A stretch of DNA of 64,000 bases from Rossellomorea sp. SC111 (GTDB taxonomy: Bacteria > Bacillota > Bacilli > Bacillales > Bacillaceae_B). Below are positions 18,661-28,027 of the stretch, in pieces (positions within the stretch are counted from its first letter, which is position 1; each line of letters opens with the position of its first letter). Where the stretch lies: the NCBI RefSeq assembly GCF_024733565.1, contig NZ_JANIOC010000010.1:43011-107010 (forward strand). Direction: 5' to 3'. The translations under genes were made by a program, and so were the position numbers. Below the pieces are notes generated by a model, which worked only from the letters and a program-made list of their open reading frames with translations, was not told the DNA's origin and did no database searches.

Positions 18661-18698
18661 AAAGAGGCTGTTCCCTGGATTAGGGGAACAGCCTCTTT
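18661..18698 (+). terminator. Intrinsic terminator after the MFS gene
   Basis: AAAGAGGCTGTTCCC pairs with GGGAACAGCCTCTTT. There is little T-run after it, since a repeat begins at once. Confidence 0.8.
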
Positions 18699-18699
18699 A

Positions 18700-19128
18700 G
18701 GGTGACCCGTCACATGCTTGTCGCCCCAGAACGAGCCCCTTCCGCTTTTCTGCGATGTCCAGCTCCGGCGGCTAGTCCCTCGAGGTCATAAGCTAAATTG
18801 ACCAAATAGGCAAAGACCGCCTTTTCGGTCAATTCATCTTATGCTTGTCGGGCCTGAGCAAGCCGCCTCCGCTTTTCTTTATGTCCAGCTCCGGTGGGTA
18901 GAGGCTCGAGGTCATAAGCTAAATGGGCCAAGAAGGCAAAGGGGCGCCTTCTTATCCCATTCATCTTATGCTTGTCGCCTCTGCCCAACCCGCCTCCGCT
19001 TTTCTTTGTCCAGCTCCAGGGGCTTGGGGCTCGAGGTCATAAGCCAAGTCACCCATAAAGGCAAAGTGCGCCTTTCCGGGTGACTCGTCTTATGCTTGTC
19101 GCCCCAGAACGAGCCCCTTCCGCTTTTC
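18700..19128. repeat. Palindromic repeat array B (half unit plus three units)
   Basis: A right-half fragment lies at 18700-18750, then units start at about 18757, 18883 and 19008 (periods 126 and 125). The units differ strongly in their arms, but each is self-complementary: AATTGACC/GGTCAATT, AATGGG/CCCATT and AGTCACCC/GGGTGACT. The outer arms vary in the same paired way. The half unit matches the right half of the last unit. The array ends 25 bp before the spoVR promoter-like sequence. Confidence 0.92.
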
Positions 19129-19152
19129 TTTTCATCAAATCACCTTTCTCTT

Positions 19153-19160
19153 CATACATT
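19153..19160 (+). promoter_or_regulatory. Possible sigma-E -10 element of spoVR
   Basis: CATACATT matches the -10 consensus of mother-cell sigma-E promoters; the -35 region 14-15 bp upstream is weak. It fits the known mother-cell role of spoVR, but the match is short. Confidence 0.4.
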
Positions 19161-19189
19161 TAGATAAGAGTATAAAGAGGGGGATGAAG

Positions 19190-20602
19190 ATGAATTTAGA
19201 GGAGCAGAAGAATTTGCAAAATGCGATAGGGGAGATTACGGAGATTGCAGACGGTTTTGGTCTGGATTTTTATCCGATGCGTTATGAGATTTGTCCTGCT
19301 GACATTATATATACATTTGGGGCTTATGGGATGCCGACACGGTTTTCTCACTGGAGTTTCGGGAAGCAGTTCCATAAGATGAAACTTCAGTATGATTTGG
19401 GGTTGAGTAAGATTTATGAGCTCGTAATCAATTCGGATCCTTGTTATGCGTTTTTGCTGGATTCGAATTCTCTTATTCAGAATAAATTGATTGTCGCTCA
19501 CGTGCTGGCACACTGTGATTTCTTTAAAAACAATGTCCGGTTCCAGAATACGAAACGGGATATGGTGGAAAGTATGGCGGCTACTGCTGAACGGGTACGC
19601 AGATATGAGATTGAGCACGGAAAACAGGAAGTTGAGAATTTCCTCGATGCGGTTCTTGCCGTGGATGAACACATCGATCCTTCCCTGATGCGTCCGAAGC
19701 TGTCGTGGACAATGGATGATGTAGAGTGGGAAGAGGAGGAAGTGAATCATGCATCCCCTTATGATGATCTGTGGTCACTTGACGAAAAGCCGAAAAGCAG
19801 GGAAAAGAAGAAGGTGAAGAAAAAGTTTCCTCCCCAGCCGGAGAAGGACATTCTTCTTTTCATCGAACAGTACAGCAGGGAATTATCGGACTGGCAGCGG
19901 GATATATTGACGATGATGAGGGAAGAAATGCTGTATTTCTGGCCACAGCTTGAAACGAAGATCATGAATGAAGGTTGGGCCTCGTATTGGCATCAGCGGA
20001 TCATTCGTGAAATGGATCTGACAAGTGGTGAATCGATCGAGTTTGCCAAGTTGAATGCTGGTGTCGTACAGCCGTCCAGGACACAGATCAATCCCTATTA
20101 TCTCGGTCTGAAGATTTTCGAAGATATTGAGGATCGGTTCGATAACCCGACGGAAGAAATGAAAAAACGGGGGGTAAAGCCGAATTCCGGTCGTGAAAAA
20201 ATGTTTGAAGTGCGTGAAATCGAATCGGATATTTCCTTTTTACGAAACTATTTAACGAAGGATCTGGTGATGAGAGAAGATATGTACTTGTTCCAAAAAC
20301 AGGGGAAGGATTATAAAATTGTCGATAAGGAATGGACCCATGTCCGGGATCAGCTTGTGGGCATGAGGGTGAATGGCGGTTTCCCTTACATCACAGTGAA
20401 TGATGGGGACTACATGAAGAGCGGAGAGCTCTATCTTAAGCACTGGTTTGAGGATGTTGAGCTTGATATTAAATATTTGGAAAAGGTTTTACCTTATTTG
20501 CACCAGCTCTGGGGAAGACCGGTCCATATCGAGACTCACGTGGAGAACAGGGATATGCTTTTTACGTATGACGGAAGGAGCGTCCAGCGAAAATATTTAT
20601 AA
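19190..20602 (+). CDS. spoVR: Stage V sporulation protein R (SpoVR)
   Basis: The 470-residue product is close to the 468 of B. subtilis SpoVR, needed for normal spore cortex formation. Recognisable blocks are [20 protein letters not shown] near the N-terminus, [14 protein letters not shown] near residue 100, [13 protein letters not shown] near 260, and [17 protein letters not shown] near 300. No membrane segment is seen. An acidic-then-basic linker (residues ~180-212) divides two halves. ATGs occur at 19184 and 19190; AGAGGGGG suits the second. It is the only gene between two terminators and lies after yhdC as in B. subtilis. Confidence 0.93.
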   Translation: MNLEEQKNLQNAIGEITEIADGFGLDFYPMRYEICPADIIYTFGAYGMPTRFSHWSFGKQFHKMKLQYDLGLSKIYELVINSDPCYAFLLDSNSLIQNKLIVAHVLAHCDFFKNNVRFQNTKRDMVESMAATAERVRRYEIEHGKQEVENFLDAVLAVDEHIDPSLMRPKLSWTMDDVEWEEEEVNHASPYDDLWSLDEKPKSREKKKVKKKFPPQPEKDILLFIEQYSRELSDWQRDILTMMREEMLYFWPQLETKIMNEGWASYWHQRIIREMDLTSGESIEFAKLNAGVVQPSRTQINPYYLGLKIFEDIEDRFDNPTEEMKKRGVKPNSGREKMFEVREIESDISFLRNYLTKDLVMREDMYLFQKQGKDYKIVDKEWTHVRDQLVGMRVNGGFPYITVNDGDYMKSGELYLKHWFEDVELDIKYLEKVLPYLHQLWGRPVHIETHVENRDMLFTYDGRSVQRKYL

Positions 20603-20611
20603 CAACGCGTG

Positions 20612-20655
20612 GAGTCGCATTCAGTAGAAGAATCCTGAGGCGGCTCTTTTTTTGT
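20612..20655 (+). terminator. Terminator after spoVR
   Basis: GAGTCGC and GCGGCTC form a stem with a long loop, followed by a T-run. Confidence 0.65.
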
Positions 20656-20721
20656 TCTAAAAATGATGGACTAAGTTTATACATTGTAGAGTAGACGATT
20701 ATTGATCGAGGAGGAGATAGG

Positions 20722-21066
20722 ATGGCGGATGTTGAAGTCTTTATCGGTGATTTGACGGACCGGACATTCCATTATGAAGGGGGAGACTGGAATCATAATT
20801 ACCCGAAGCGGATCAGTCCGTTCTTTCCTAAAGGCTACGAACTGTTTTTTACCCTGTTGGATGGCATTTACTATAGGAAATACGAAGGCAGGCAAACAGA
20901 CTGGGGAAGCCACACCTGCCTGATGTACCCTGAGGAAATGCTGTCTGTGCTGGAAGACTACTATAAGAGAGAGCAGGATAATGATGAGGTGCAGCAATTG
21001 TTTCAATTCATTAAGAAGCTGGACCATGGACGGCAATATGGATTAGTGGCATGCGAAATGTCATGA
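20722..21066 (+). CDS. Hypothetical protein, 114 residues
   Basis: GAGGAGGAGATAGG before the ATG and a perfect terminator just after the stop support a real gene. The product is soluble, aromatic-rich and acidic (DLTDRTFHYEGGDWNHNYP, HTCLMYPEEMLSVLEDYYKR). No signal peptide, membrane segment or catalytic motif is visible and I do not recognise the family. It is a single-gene unit after spoVR. Confidence 0.7.
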   Translation: MADVEVFIGDLTDRTFHYEGGDWNHNYPKRISPFFPKGYELFFTLLDGIYYRKYEGRQTDWGSHTCLMYPEEMLSVLEDYYKREQDNDEVQQLFQFIKKLDHGRQYGLVACEMS

Positions 21067-21071
21067 CGTTT

Positions 21072-21105
21072 AAAGGACAAACTGCCTGAGGCGGTTTGTC
21101 CTTAT
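21072..21105 (+). terminator. Terminator of the 114-residue hypothetical gene
   Basis: AAGGACAAACTGCC pairs with GGCGGTTTGTCCTT around a 4-base loop. Confidence 0.85.
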
Positions 21106-21107
21106 TG

Positions 21108-21186
21108 ATCCAGCTCCAGGGGCTCATATGCTAAATGGTCCATTCATCCTATGCTTGTCGTCTCTGACCAAGCCGCCTCCGCTTTT
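21108..21186. repeat. Internally deleted palindromic repeat copy
   Basis: The left end CCAGCTCCAGGGGCT and the right end CTTGTCGTCTCTGACCAAGC with CGCCTCCGCTTTTC are kept, but about 45 bp of the middle are missing. The distal part of the yczE-like reading frame, including its stop codon, lies inside it. Confidence 0.85.
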
Positions 21187-21805
21187 CATTGCTTAGATCC
21201 GGAAACCGGGTATGGAGTTTTCCGGTGAAGTATAGAAACGATTTTTGGAAGATGGGACTTTGGATGAACGTATAAATAAATGTGAAAATGAAGACCGGTC
21301 CGGAGAGGAGTAGACCGATCAGTAAGATGGTGCACTCGCATATGATCCGGACTCTGCTGATGGAAAGATTGGTCAAATCTGAAATGGTTAGCATGAATCC
21401 GTCCCTTGGTCCCGTTCCAAGATGAGCAGCAGAATACAGGCCGCCTCCAACCCCCATCAACAGAATGGCAGACAAGAGAATCAGAATATCAATAACCGGA
21501 CCCGTTTGTGGGGGAAGCAAATCATAAAAAAGGAAAAAGTCAACAAGCATGCCGACCATTACTCCATTCAGGATGGTTCCGATTTGAATATATTTCCCTT
21601 TCAAGATAAGCGTGCCTGCTATTAGAGTGGCACCGACGATGATATTCCAGGTTCCGATCGTTAGCCCGAACTTTTCAAACATGGCGATATTTAAAACATC
21701 CCATGGGTGAATGCCTAAGTATTGGACTTTAATGGACATGCTGATTCCATAGCTGAAAATAAGTAACCCGATTACAAAATAGCTGATTTGCCAATAGATT
21801 TTCAT
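21149..21805 (-). CDS. yczE: YczE/YitT-type membrane protein
   Basis: The 218-residue protein has five or so membrane segments, with GIHPWDVLNIAM near residue 36 and GTGPRDGFML near 130, both typical of YczE. YczE-type proteins are integral membrane proteins of unclear function; B. subtilis YczE affects bacillomycin production in a relative. AAAGGAG precedes the ATG at 21805; an upstream in-frame start at 21832 is less likely. The last dozen residues (NEKRRRLGQRRQA) and the TAG are encoded by the repeat at 21108-21186, so the natural C-terminus has been replaced or extended. Confidence 0.82.
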   Translation of the reverse strand: MKIYWQISYFVIGLLIFSYGISMSIKVQYLGIHPWDVLNIAMFEKFGLTIGTWNIIVGATLIAGTLILKGKYIQIGTILNGVMVGMLVDFFLFYDLLPPQTGPVIDILILLSAILLMGVGGGLYSAAHLGTGPRDGFMLTISDLTNLSISRVRIICECTILLIGLLLSGPVFIFTFIYTFIQSPIFQKSFLYFTGKLHTRFPDLSNEKRRRLGQRRQA

Positions 21806-22006
21806 CGTTTCTCCTTTATATCTGACCGTCATCTCTACTCTAACATTATTTTACAATGAAACGCTTTATGATGAAATGGTCCTTTTTTCATTCTGTTTAT
21901 GAAAAATGAGGAATGAGTCAATTTGACAAATTGTGGTTGATACTTGTTTATATCTGTTTCTTCAAGGGGTATGGTCCTGTATGAGAAGAAAAGGGGGAAT
22001 AGGTGA

Positions 22007-23614
22007 ATGCAAACAGCGAAAGATGCTTGGAAAACGCTATGGGGGTGGCATGGTGATGTATTGGAGACGATCAGGTTTTTTACATCAGGAAGTACTCCAG
22101 TTGGGGTAAATGGAGGGGTGCAGACGGATCGCTCTCCAGAACCTTCTGCAAATCCCGGGCAGAAAATCGGCTTTGTTTTAGGGCCGCTTTTATTTTTTCT
22201 AATCATTCTGTTCTTTTCTCCTGAAGGATTGTCCAAAGAAGCAGTGGCGGTCCTTGCCGGAACAGTCTGGATTGCTACTTGGTGGATTACAGAAGCGATC
22301 CCGATACCGGCTACATCCCTTCTGCCGATCATTCTGTTTCCAGTTACCGGGGCACTACAGTCGGGGGATGTTACATCTGCCTATGGGGATGGGACCATCT
22401 TTTTGTTTATGGGAGGGTTCATCATAGCGATTGCCATGGAAAAATGGAATTTACATAAGAGAATCGCCATGAACATCATCCTGCTGATAGGGACAAGTAC
22501 GGAACGCATCGTCCTGGGGTTTATGCTTGCAACCGGATTTCTGTCCATGTGGATTTCGAACACGGCAACGGCCATGATGATGCTGCCTATCGGAACCGCA
22601 GTGATCTACCAGGTGAATGAAAGTTTAAAAAAAGAGGGAGCGAAAAGGACAGGGCACTTCAGTAAAGTAATCATGCTGGGGATTGCCTACAGTGCATCAA
22701 TCGGAGGATTAGGGACATTAATTGGGACGCCCCCGAATACCATATTCGCTGCAGTTTTAAAACAGCTATATGGAATCGATTTTTCCTTTGCCAAATGGAT
22801 GCTTTTCGGAGTGCCTCTTGCAGCCATTCTCCTCATCGCTACATGGTGGTACCTTATTAAATTGGCGTTTCCTTTGAAAATAAAAGAACTGCCGGGGGGG
22901 AGGGAAATCGTCGAAAAGGAAAACCGCTCCCTCGGGCGCATTTCATTTGAGGAAAAGCTCGTTCTCACTGTCTTTTCAGTCACTGCTCTATGCTGGATCA
23001 CACGGTCGTTCTTATTGAACCAGTGGATCCCTTCTTTGGATGACACGATCATTGCCATGACCGGCGCCATTGCCCTCTTTCTTCTTCCAGGAAGAAAAGA
23101 GGCAAGGTTGATCAATTGGGAGGATGCAAAGAAGCTTCCATGGGGAATCCTTCTTCTATTCGGGGGAGGACTTGCCATTGCCAAAGGGTTCAAGGAAACG
23201 GGATTGGCTGAGTGGATCGGAAAGCAGTTGACGGTCCTTGAAGGGGTATCCTTTATTATCATCCTTGCAGCTGTGACCATTTTTGTTATATTCCTGACGG
23301 AAATCACGTCCAATACGGCTACAGCGACGATGATGTTTCCGATAATGGCAGCATTGGCTGCCGCTTTGGACGTTCATCCTTACAGTCTGATGGTAGCCGC
23401 TGGACTTGCTGCCTCTTGTGCTTTCATGCTTCCGGTTGCAACTCCTCCGAACGCGGTTGTCTTCGGCTCTGGCTATATTAAAATGGGGGATATGGTGAAA
23501 GCTGGCATCTGGTTAAATTTGATAAGTATTATATTCATCACTCTTATGATTTATTTTGTGATGCCGCTTGTGTGGGGAGTAGACCTTAGTGCATTTCCCG
23601 TACACCTGAAGTAA
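22007..23614 (+). CDS. DASS-family sodium:dicarboxylate/anion symporter
   Basis: The 535-residue protein has a soluble start of ~50 residues and then about 11-13 membrane segments. Two repeated SNT signatures, WISNTATAMMMLP near residue 183 and ITSNTATATMMFP near 433, are the sodium and carboxylate sites of the DASS (SLC13) family. GTPPNT and ATPPNAVVFGSGYIKMGDM are further family blocks. It probably imports succinate, fumarate, malate or a similar dianion. AAAGGGGG lies upstream of the ATG with somewhat long spacing. It is monocistronic, ending in a strong hairpin. Confidence 0.88.
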   Translation: MQTAKDAWKTLWGWHGDVLETIRFFTSGSTPVGVNGGVQTDRSPEPSANPGQKIGFVLGPLLFFLIILFFSPEGLSKEAVAVLAGTVWIATWWITEAIPIPATSLLPIILFPVTGALQSGDVTSAYGDGTIFLFMGGFIIAIAMEKWNLHKRIAMNIILLIGTSTERIVLGFMLATGFLSMWISNTATAMMMLPIGTAVIYQVNESLKKEGAKRTGHFSKVIMLGIAYSASIGGLGTLIGTPPNTIFAAVLKQLYGIDFSFAKWMLFGVPLAAILLIATWWYLIKLAFPLKIKELPGGREIVEKENRSLGRISFEEKLVLTVFSVTALCWITRSFLLNQWIPSLDDTIIAMTGAIALFLLPGRKEARLINWEDAKKLPWGILLLFGGGLAIAKGFKETGLAEWIGKQLTVLEGVSFIIILAAVTIFVIFLTEITSNTATATMMFPIMAALAAALDVHPYSLMVAAGLAASCAFMLPVATPPNAVVFGSGYIKMGDMVKAGIWLNLISIIFITLMIYFVMPLVWGVDLSAFPVHLK

Positions 23615-23615
23615 A

Positions 23616-23652
23616 GAAAAATCGGATCAGAAAACCTGATCCGATTTTTCTG
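23616..23652. terminator. Bidirectional terminator, DASS symporter / bdhA
   Basis: GAAAAATCGGATCAG pairs with CTGATCCGATTTTTC around a 5-base loop. It serves both converging genes. Confidence 0.92.
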
Positions 23653-24429
23653 TTACTGAGCTGTATATCCACCATCCAACACAACCGCTTGACCTGTTAC
23701 ACCCTTTGCTTTGTCACTTGCAAGGAAGATGGTGTAGTCCGCAATTTCTTCTACTGATAGCAATCGTTTTTGTGGAACAAGGGGATAAATGACATCCTCT
23801 AACACCTTTTCAAGCTCAACACCACGGGTCGTGGAGATATCTTTCAGCTGGTTTCGGACAAGGGGGGTATCAACGTAACCAGGGCACATCGCATTGACAG
23901 TGATACCGTGCTCAGCACCTTCTAAGGCCGAGACTTTTGTCAATCCTATGACTCCATGCTTCGCGCTATTATAGGCAGCTTTGCCCGCAAATCCAATCAG
24001 GCCATTTATGGATGCCATATTGATGATTCGACCGAACTTCTGTTTTTTCATATGTGGAAAAGCAAATTTTGTTGCGATGAATGGGGCAGTAAGCATGATT
24101 TTGATTAATAGTTCGAACTTTTCAATCGGAAAGTCCTCAATGGGTGAAACATGTTGAAGACCAGCATTATTGATCAGGACATCTATCCGTCCGTAGTGTT
24201 CCACGGTCTTATTGATTCCCGCCTTGACTTCGTCTTCACTGGTTACGTCGCATTTAATGCCAAGGCATTCAAACCCCCTGCTTTTGAGTTCATCAACCGC
24301 TTCATCCAATCCTACTTGATTGATATCGGACAGAACGACCTTTGCACCGTTTTGAGCAAAATGTGCACCGATTTCAAATCCGATTCCTCTTGCAGCACCT
24401 GTAATAAACACCACTTTGTCATTGACCAT
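23653..24429 (-). CDS. bdhA: 3-hydroxybutyrate dehydrogenase (SDR family)
   Basis: The 258-residue short-chain dehydrogenase has the NAD-binding GAARGIG (about residues 11-17), NNAG near 92, the catalytic Ser in MASINGL near 143, and the YNSAK pair (Tyr/Lys) near 156-160. The block MCPGYVDTPLVRNQ is the signature I associate with D-3-hydroxybutyrate dehydrogenases, which oxidise 3-hydroxybutyrate to acetoacetate. An upstream in-frame start at 24519 is rejected because GAGGAGG sits directly before the ATG at 24429. Confidence 0.88.
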   Translation of the reverse strand: MVNDKVVFITGAARGIGFEIGAHFAQNGAKVVLSDINQVGLDEAVDELKSRGFECLGIKCDVTSEDEVKAGINKTVEHYGRIDVLINNAGLQHVSPIEDFPIEKFELLIKIMLTAPFIATKFAFPHMKKQKFGRIINMASINGLIGFAGKAAYNSAKHGVIGLTKVSALEGAEHGITVNAMCPGYVDTPLVRNQLKDISTTRGVELEKVLEDVIYPLVPQKRLLSVEEIADYTIFLASDKAKGVTGQAVVLDGGYTAQ

Positions 24430-24622
24430 TTTGATTTCCTCCTCGAAGTAGTAAATTCCCGAATTGGCTAGGATGATTGAGACAATTTCCGCGATTGTTG
24501 GAATAAGCAGCCCGACCACAGCAACATCTAAATAAGAATCTTTATAGCGAATAGGGTCAGAAGAGCGCCATTATGAGGCAGAATAGATACTCCGGAAGAG
24601 ATGGACGCGGTCCTATGGGCTC

Positions 24623-25996
24623 TTAGTGAGACTCGTTCGCTTCAGACATATTCTTATTTATTTTGATGACTTCCAGGTACTGAATATGATGGCCGTCGAT
24701 TTTCTTGACTTTAAAGCAATAGCCTTGTTCTTCGATTTTATCTTCAGGCTTGACTTCATATTTTTGAGTGAGGAACCAGCCTCCGATTGTATCGACTTCC
24801 TCTTCATCAATCGAGATGCCCAGAAGGTCATTCACATCTTCAATGAGCATGACGGCATCGAAAATATAATGATCTTCTTTAATCTTCTGGACTTCAGGAA
24901 TTTCATCGATATCGAATTCATCCCGGATCTCACCGACGATTTCTTCAATGATGTCCTCTACTGTAACCAGGCCTGCCGTTCCGCCGTATTCATCAAGAAG
25001 AACGGCCATCGGGGAGCGTTCCTTTTGCAACTTGACGAGCAATGCTTGAATCGGGATGGTTTCAATGACGCGGATGACGGGCTTAATAAAGGAGGTCACA
25101 TCCTCATGCTCGCTTTTATGATTCACGAGGGTCGTTAAGAGTTCCTTCACATTCACAATTCCAAGGATATTGTCTTTATCCCCATCCACTACAGGGTATC
25201 TCGTGTACCGCTCTTCTTTAATGACCGATAGTACTTCATCTATGGTGGATTCTGCAGATAGAGTCACGATGTTTGTCCGGGGAACCATGATTTCCTTGGC
25301 GATGCGCTCGTCAAATTCGAATATCTTATTCACATACCTGAATTCGGATGAGTTGATTTCACCGCTCTTGTAACTATCGGAAAGAATGATTCTGAGCTCT
25401 TCTTCCGAATGGGCGATTTCATGCTCTGAGGCCGGTTTCAAACCGAACATCCCTGTAAACACCCGTGCCGAACTATTCAAGGTCCAAATGAATGGATAAG
25501 CAATCCGGTAGAACCAAATCAAGGGCTTGGCGAATAGTAATGTGATTCTTTCAGCTTTTTGAATGGCAAAGGTCTTCGGGGCCAGTTCCCCTATCACCAC
25601 ATGCAGAAAGGTAATGACAGAAAAAGCCAGTGCGAATGAAATGATGCTTGAAATAGACGGATTTAAATCAATCTTCTCAAATGCCGGGTGGAGCAGCGTT
25701 TCAATGGTCGGTTCTCCTAACCACCCAAGTCCAAGGGAGGTGATGGTAATCCCCAACTGACAGGCAGAAAGGTATTCGTCCAGATGGGAAATGACCCTTT
25801 TCGCAGCAACGGCTGTTTGATTTCCTTCAGAGACCAACTGATCGATTCTTGAACCCCTTACTTTCACGATGGCAAATTCAGAAGCGACGAAGAAAGCTGT
25901 CAATCCGATTAATAGGGCAATAAGTAGTAAATTAATTAATATATCCAATGAGTAGAAGTCAAAAGAACGGGTAGTTTTCCCTTTCTTTCGCTTCAA
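24623..25996 (-). CDS. CNNM/CorC-type membrane protein, probable Mg2+ exporter
   Basis: The 457-residue protein has an N-terminal CNNM (DUF21) domain with four membrane segments (residues ~15-200; [19 protein letters not shown] is a family hallmark). Two CBS domains follow (~215-340, with [10 protein letters not shown]), then a C-terminal CorC/HlyC domain (~365-450, with [10 protein letters not shown]). It resembles B. subtilis YhdP (MpfA) and YhdT; MpfA protects against high magnesium. The start is TTG with AGGAGG only three bases away, which is tight but is the best candidate. Confidence 0.88.
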   Translation of the reverse strand: MKRKKGKTTRSFDFYSLDILINLLLIALLIGLTAFFVASEFAIVKVRGSRIDQLVSEGNQTAVAAKRVISHLDEYLSACQLGITITSLGLGWLGEPTIETLLHPAFEKIDLNPSISSIISFALAFSVITFLHVVIGELAPKTFAIQKAERITLLFAKPLIWFYRIAYPFIWTLNSSARVFTGMFGLKPASEHEIAHSEEELRIILSDSYKSGEINSSEFRYVNKIFEFDERIAKEIMVPRTNIVTLSAESTIDEVLSVIKEERYTRYPVVDGDKDNILGIVNVKELLTTLVNHKSEHEDVTSFIKPVIRVIETIPIQALLVKLQKERSPMAVLLDEYGGTAGLVTVEDIIEEIVGEIRDEFDIDEIPEVQKIKEDHYIFDAVMLIEDVNDLLGISIDEEEVDTIGGWFLTQKYEVKPEDKIEEQGYCFKVKKIDGHHIQYLEVIKINKNMSEANESH

Positions 25997-26254
25997 TCAC
26001 CTCCTGTATGAAATAGTCATGATAACGAAATATTTGAGGGCAGAATGCCACTTGAAATCCTTTCGTATTGAGTATATCCTTTTTACGTATTACATCCCCA
26101 TTTGTCCGATTGTCATTGAAATGCTATACATATTGGGTTATTCTGAAATATAACGATCAACCGGTATGATTCATGATTTCATCATAGTGAATATTTCTGA
26201 ACAATACAATCATTTAGGATTCAAAACACTGGATAGTTGGAAAGGAGGACGATC

Positions 26255-26584
26255 ATGGCAGACGTATTTAATCAAGAGTTTGTTGTATCCCTTATCATGG
26301 CCTTTTCGGTTTATATCATTATAAGAGGAGTAGCAATTTTCTTCGGCAAAGCAGGAAAAGGGTATCTTGAAAATCTTCAATCCCAAACAGGACGGTTATA
26401 CCTGCACTTAATTGGAGGGTACTATATATTATCAGGTGTATTAGGCCTGCTTATTCCACGATTAGACTGGAAAACAGAAGACATCTACTTCGCCATCGCC
26501 ATCTTTGCCATAACATCCGTGGTATTCTGGGTAACACTTGACCTCTTCATGAAGCGCGAACGTAAAAAACTTCAACAAAATTAA
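26255..26584 (+). CDS. Small membrane protein, hypothetical
   Basis: The 109-residue product has three hydrophobic segments (about residues 10-29, 50-69 and 76-96) and a basic C-terminus (KRERKKLQQN). AAAGGAGG is 7 bases before this ATG; the reading frame itself opens 18 bp earlier. I do not recognise the family. It is divergent from the CNNM gene and precedes czcD, so a link to ion homeostasis is possible but unproven. Confidence 0.75.
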   Translation: MADVFNQEFVVSLIMAFSVYIIIRGVAIFFGKAGKGYLENLQSQTGRLYLHLIGGYYILSGVLGLLIPRLDWKTEDIYFAIAIFAITSVVFWVTLDLFMKRERKKLQQN

Positions 26585-26677
26585 TCCTTCAGCGAGCCCT
26601 GGGTTTTAGTCCGGGGTTTTTTTATGTTTATATATTGTCTTCTGTAACCTTCCTTGTCATAGGTTCGTAACAGATTT

Positions 26678-26707
26678 TTGCTTAATGAAAGCGACGGTAC
26701 GTATAAT
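26678..26707 (+). promoter_or_regulatory. Candidate sigma-A promoter of czcD
   Basis: TTGCTT at 26678 and TATAAT at 26702 with an 18-bp spacer. TACGTA occurs on both sides of the -10 region, possibly part of a metal-sensor operator. Confidence 0.5.
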
Positions 26708-26759
26708 ATTAAGTAGTATGAGAGTACGTAGAAGAAAAAATCGGAAGGAGGGATATCAT

Positions 26760-27653
26760 ATGGGTCACGATAACAGGCATGGCCACAACCAAAATAAAAA
26801 AGCATTATTAATCAGCTTTCTTTTCATTTTTACTTTTATGATTGTTGAAGTGGTGGGGGGAGTCGTTACAAATAGTCTCGCCCTTCTTTCTGATGCAGGG
26901 CATATGCTCAGTGATGCAGCGGCACTTGGCCTTAGTCTGGCCGCTTTCTATATAGGGGAGAAGGCGTCGGATTTGGGGAAGACTTACGGGTACAAACGTT
27001 TTGAAATCGTAGCTGCTTTTCTGAACGGGATCACCCTGATTCTGGTTTCTCTTTATATCTTCTGGGAAGCTTACCGCCGCTTCATCGATACTCCAACTGT
27101 ATCACCCGGTATGATGACCATCGCCGTAATTGGCTTGATTGTGAACATCATTGTCGCCTGGATCCTGACGAAAGGTGACAAAGAACATAATCTGAATGTC
27201 CGCAGTGCATTCCTTCATGTACTGGGGGATATGCTCGGATCAGTCGGGGCCATCATAGCGGGTCTTCTCATTTACTTCTTTGATTGGAATCTGGCAGACC
27301 CGATTGCTTCTGTCATCGTAGCGATTCTGATTGTCATTTCCGGATGGAGGGTGACGAAGGATTCCATTCATATATTGATGGAAGGTTCCCCGGGGGATGT
27401 GGATATGGAAAAGGTGTCAAAGAGCCTGTCTCAGGTACCGGGAGTCATGGAAGTCCATGACCTCCACGTATGGTCAATCACTTCTGATTTTAAAGCTTTA
27501 AGCTGCCATGTTGTCGTAGGGGATGAAGTGGATAGGGATGCAATCTTAGTACAGCTGACAGCTTTTCTTGAACATGAATTTGACATTCGTCACTCAACCA
27601 TCCAGGTGGAAGGGGAAAACCTGTTGGAGGGGGATCATCATACTTGCACCTGA
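26760..27653 (+). CDS. czcD: Cation diffusion facilitator CzcD-type (Zn/Co/Cd efflux)
   Basis: The 297-residue protein has a His-rich cytoplasmic start (GHDNRHGHNQ), six membrane segments and a C-terminal cytoplasmic metal-binding domain. The transport-site residues are visible: SDAGHMLSD (His and Asp, near residue 47) in segment II and HVLGDMLGS (His and Asp, near 152) in segment V. GYKRFEI is another family hallmark. It expels zinc and similar ions in exchange for protons or potassium. AAGGAGGG precedes the ATG. The closest relative I know is B. subtilis CzcD. Confidence 0.92.
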   Translation: MGHDNRHGHNQNKKALLISFLFIFTFMIVEVVGGVVTNSLALLSDAGHMLSDAAALGLSLAAFYIGEKASDLGKTYGYKRFEIVAAFLNGITLILVSLYIFWEAYRRFIDTPTVSPGMMTIAVIGLIVNIIVAWILTKGDKEHNLNVRSAFLHVLGDMLGSVGAIIAGLLIYFFDWNLADPIASVIVAILIVISGWRVTKDSIHILMEGSPGDVDMEKVSKSLSQVPGVMEVHDLHVWSITSDFKALSCHVVVGDEVDRDAILVQLTAFLEHEFDIRHSTIQVEGENLLEGDHHTCT

Positions 27654-27790
27654 TAAATTGGAAATAGTATGAAGGGATGCCCTCTGACGATTGAATCGAC
27701 TGGGTTTTATTATGATGATTCAAGAAAACTGAAAAATGGATGTTTATGTATCGCCAAGATCGGGGTATATCCTCAACTGGAGGGATGAAC

Positions 27791-27976
27791 ATGCTACATC
27801 AAGAAACGAAATCTGAACAGAAGAAAACACCCGAAATTAAAAAAGATTTTTATATACAACAATTATTGAGGATCGGCGTCTATAAATCGTTCGGGAAGCA
27901 GCTTTATGAACTTTCAATGGATGAATTGCAGGATGTGTACCTTGAATATTATGTTGGTGGAGATATAGCTCAATAA
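27791..27976 (+). CDS. Fur-regulated basic protein family (FbpA-like)
   Basis: The 61-residue soluble protein contains FYIQQLLRIGVYKSFGKQLY followed by ELSMDEL, close to the core of the FbpA (PF13076) family. Members are small proteins, one of which helps the iron-sparing response in B. subtilis. No Fur box is obvious upstream. GGAGG precedes ATGs at 27785 and 27791; spacing favours the second. A perfect terminator follows. Confidence 0.7.
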   Translation: MLHQETKSEQKKTPEIKKDFYIQQLLRIGVYKSFGKQLYELSMDELQDVYLEYYVGGDIAQ

Positions 27977-28012
27977 AAAGACGACCCTTTAAAGAAAGGA
28001 TCGTCTTTTTTC
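27974..28012. terminator. Bidirectional terminator
   Basis: AAAAGACGACCCTTT pairs with AAAGGATCGTCTTTT around a 4-base loop. It lies between the FbpA-like gene and the converging ycsN. Confidence 0.9.
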
Positions 28013-28027
28013 ATGTGTGCATATCGC

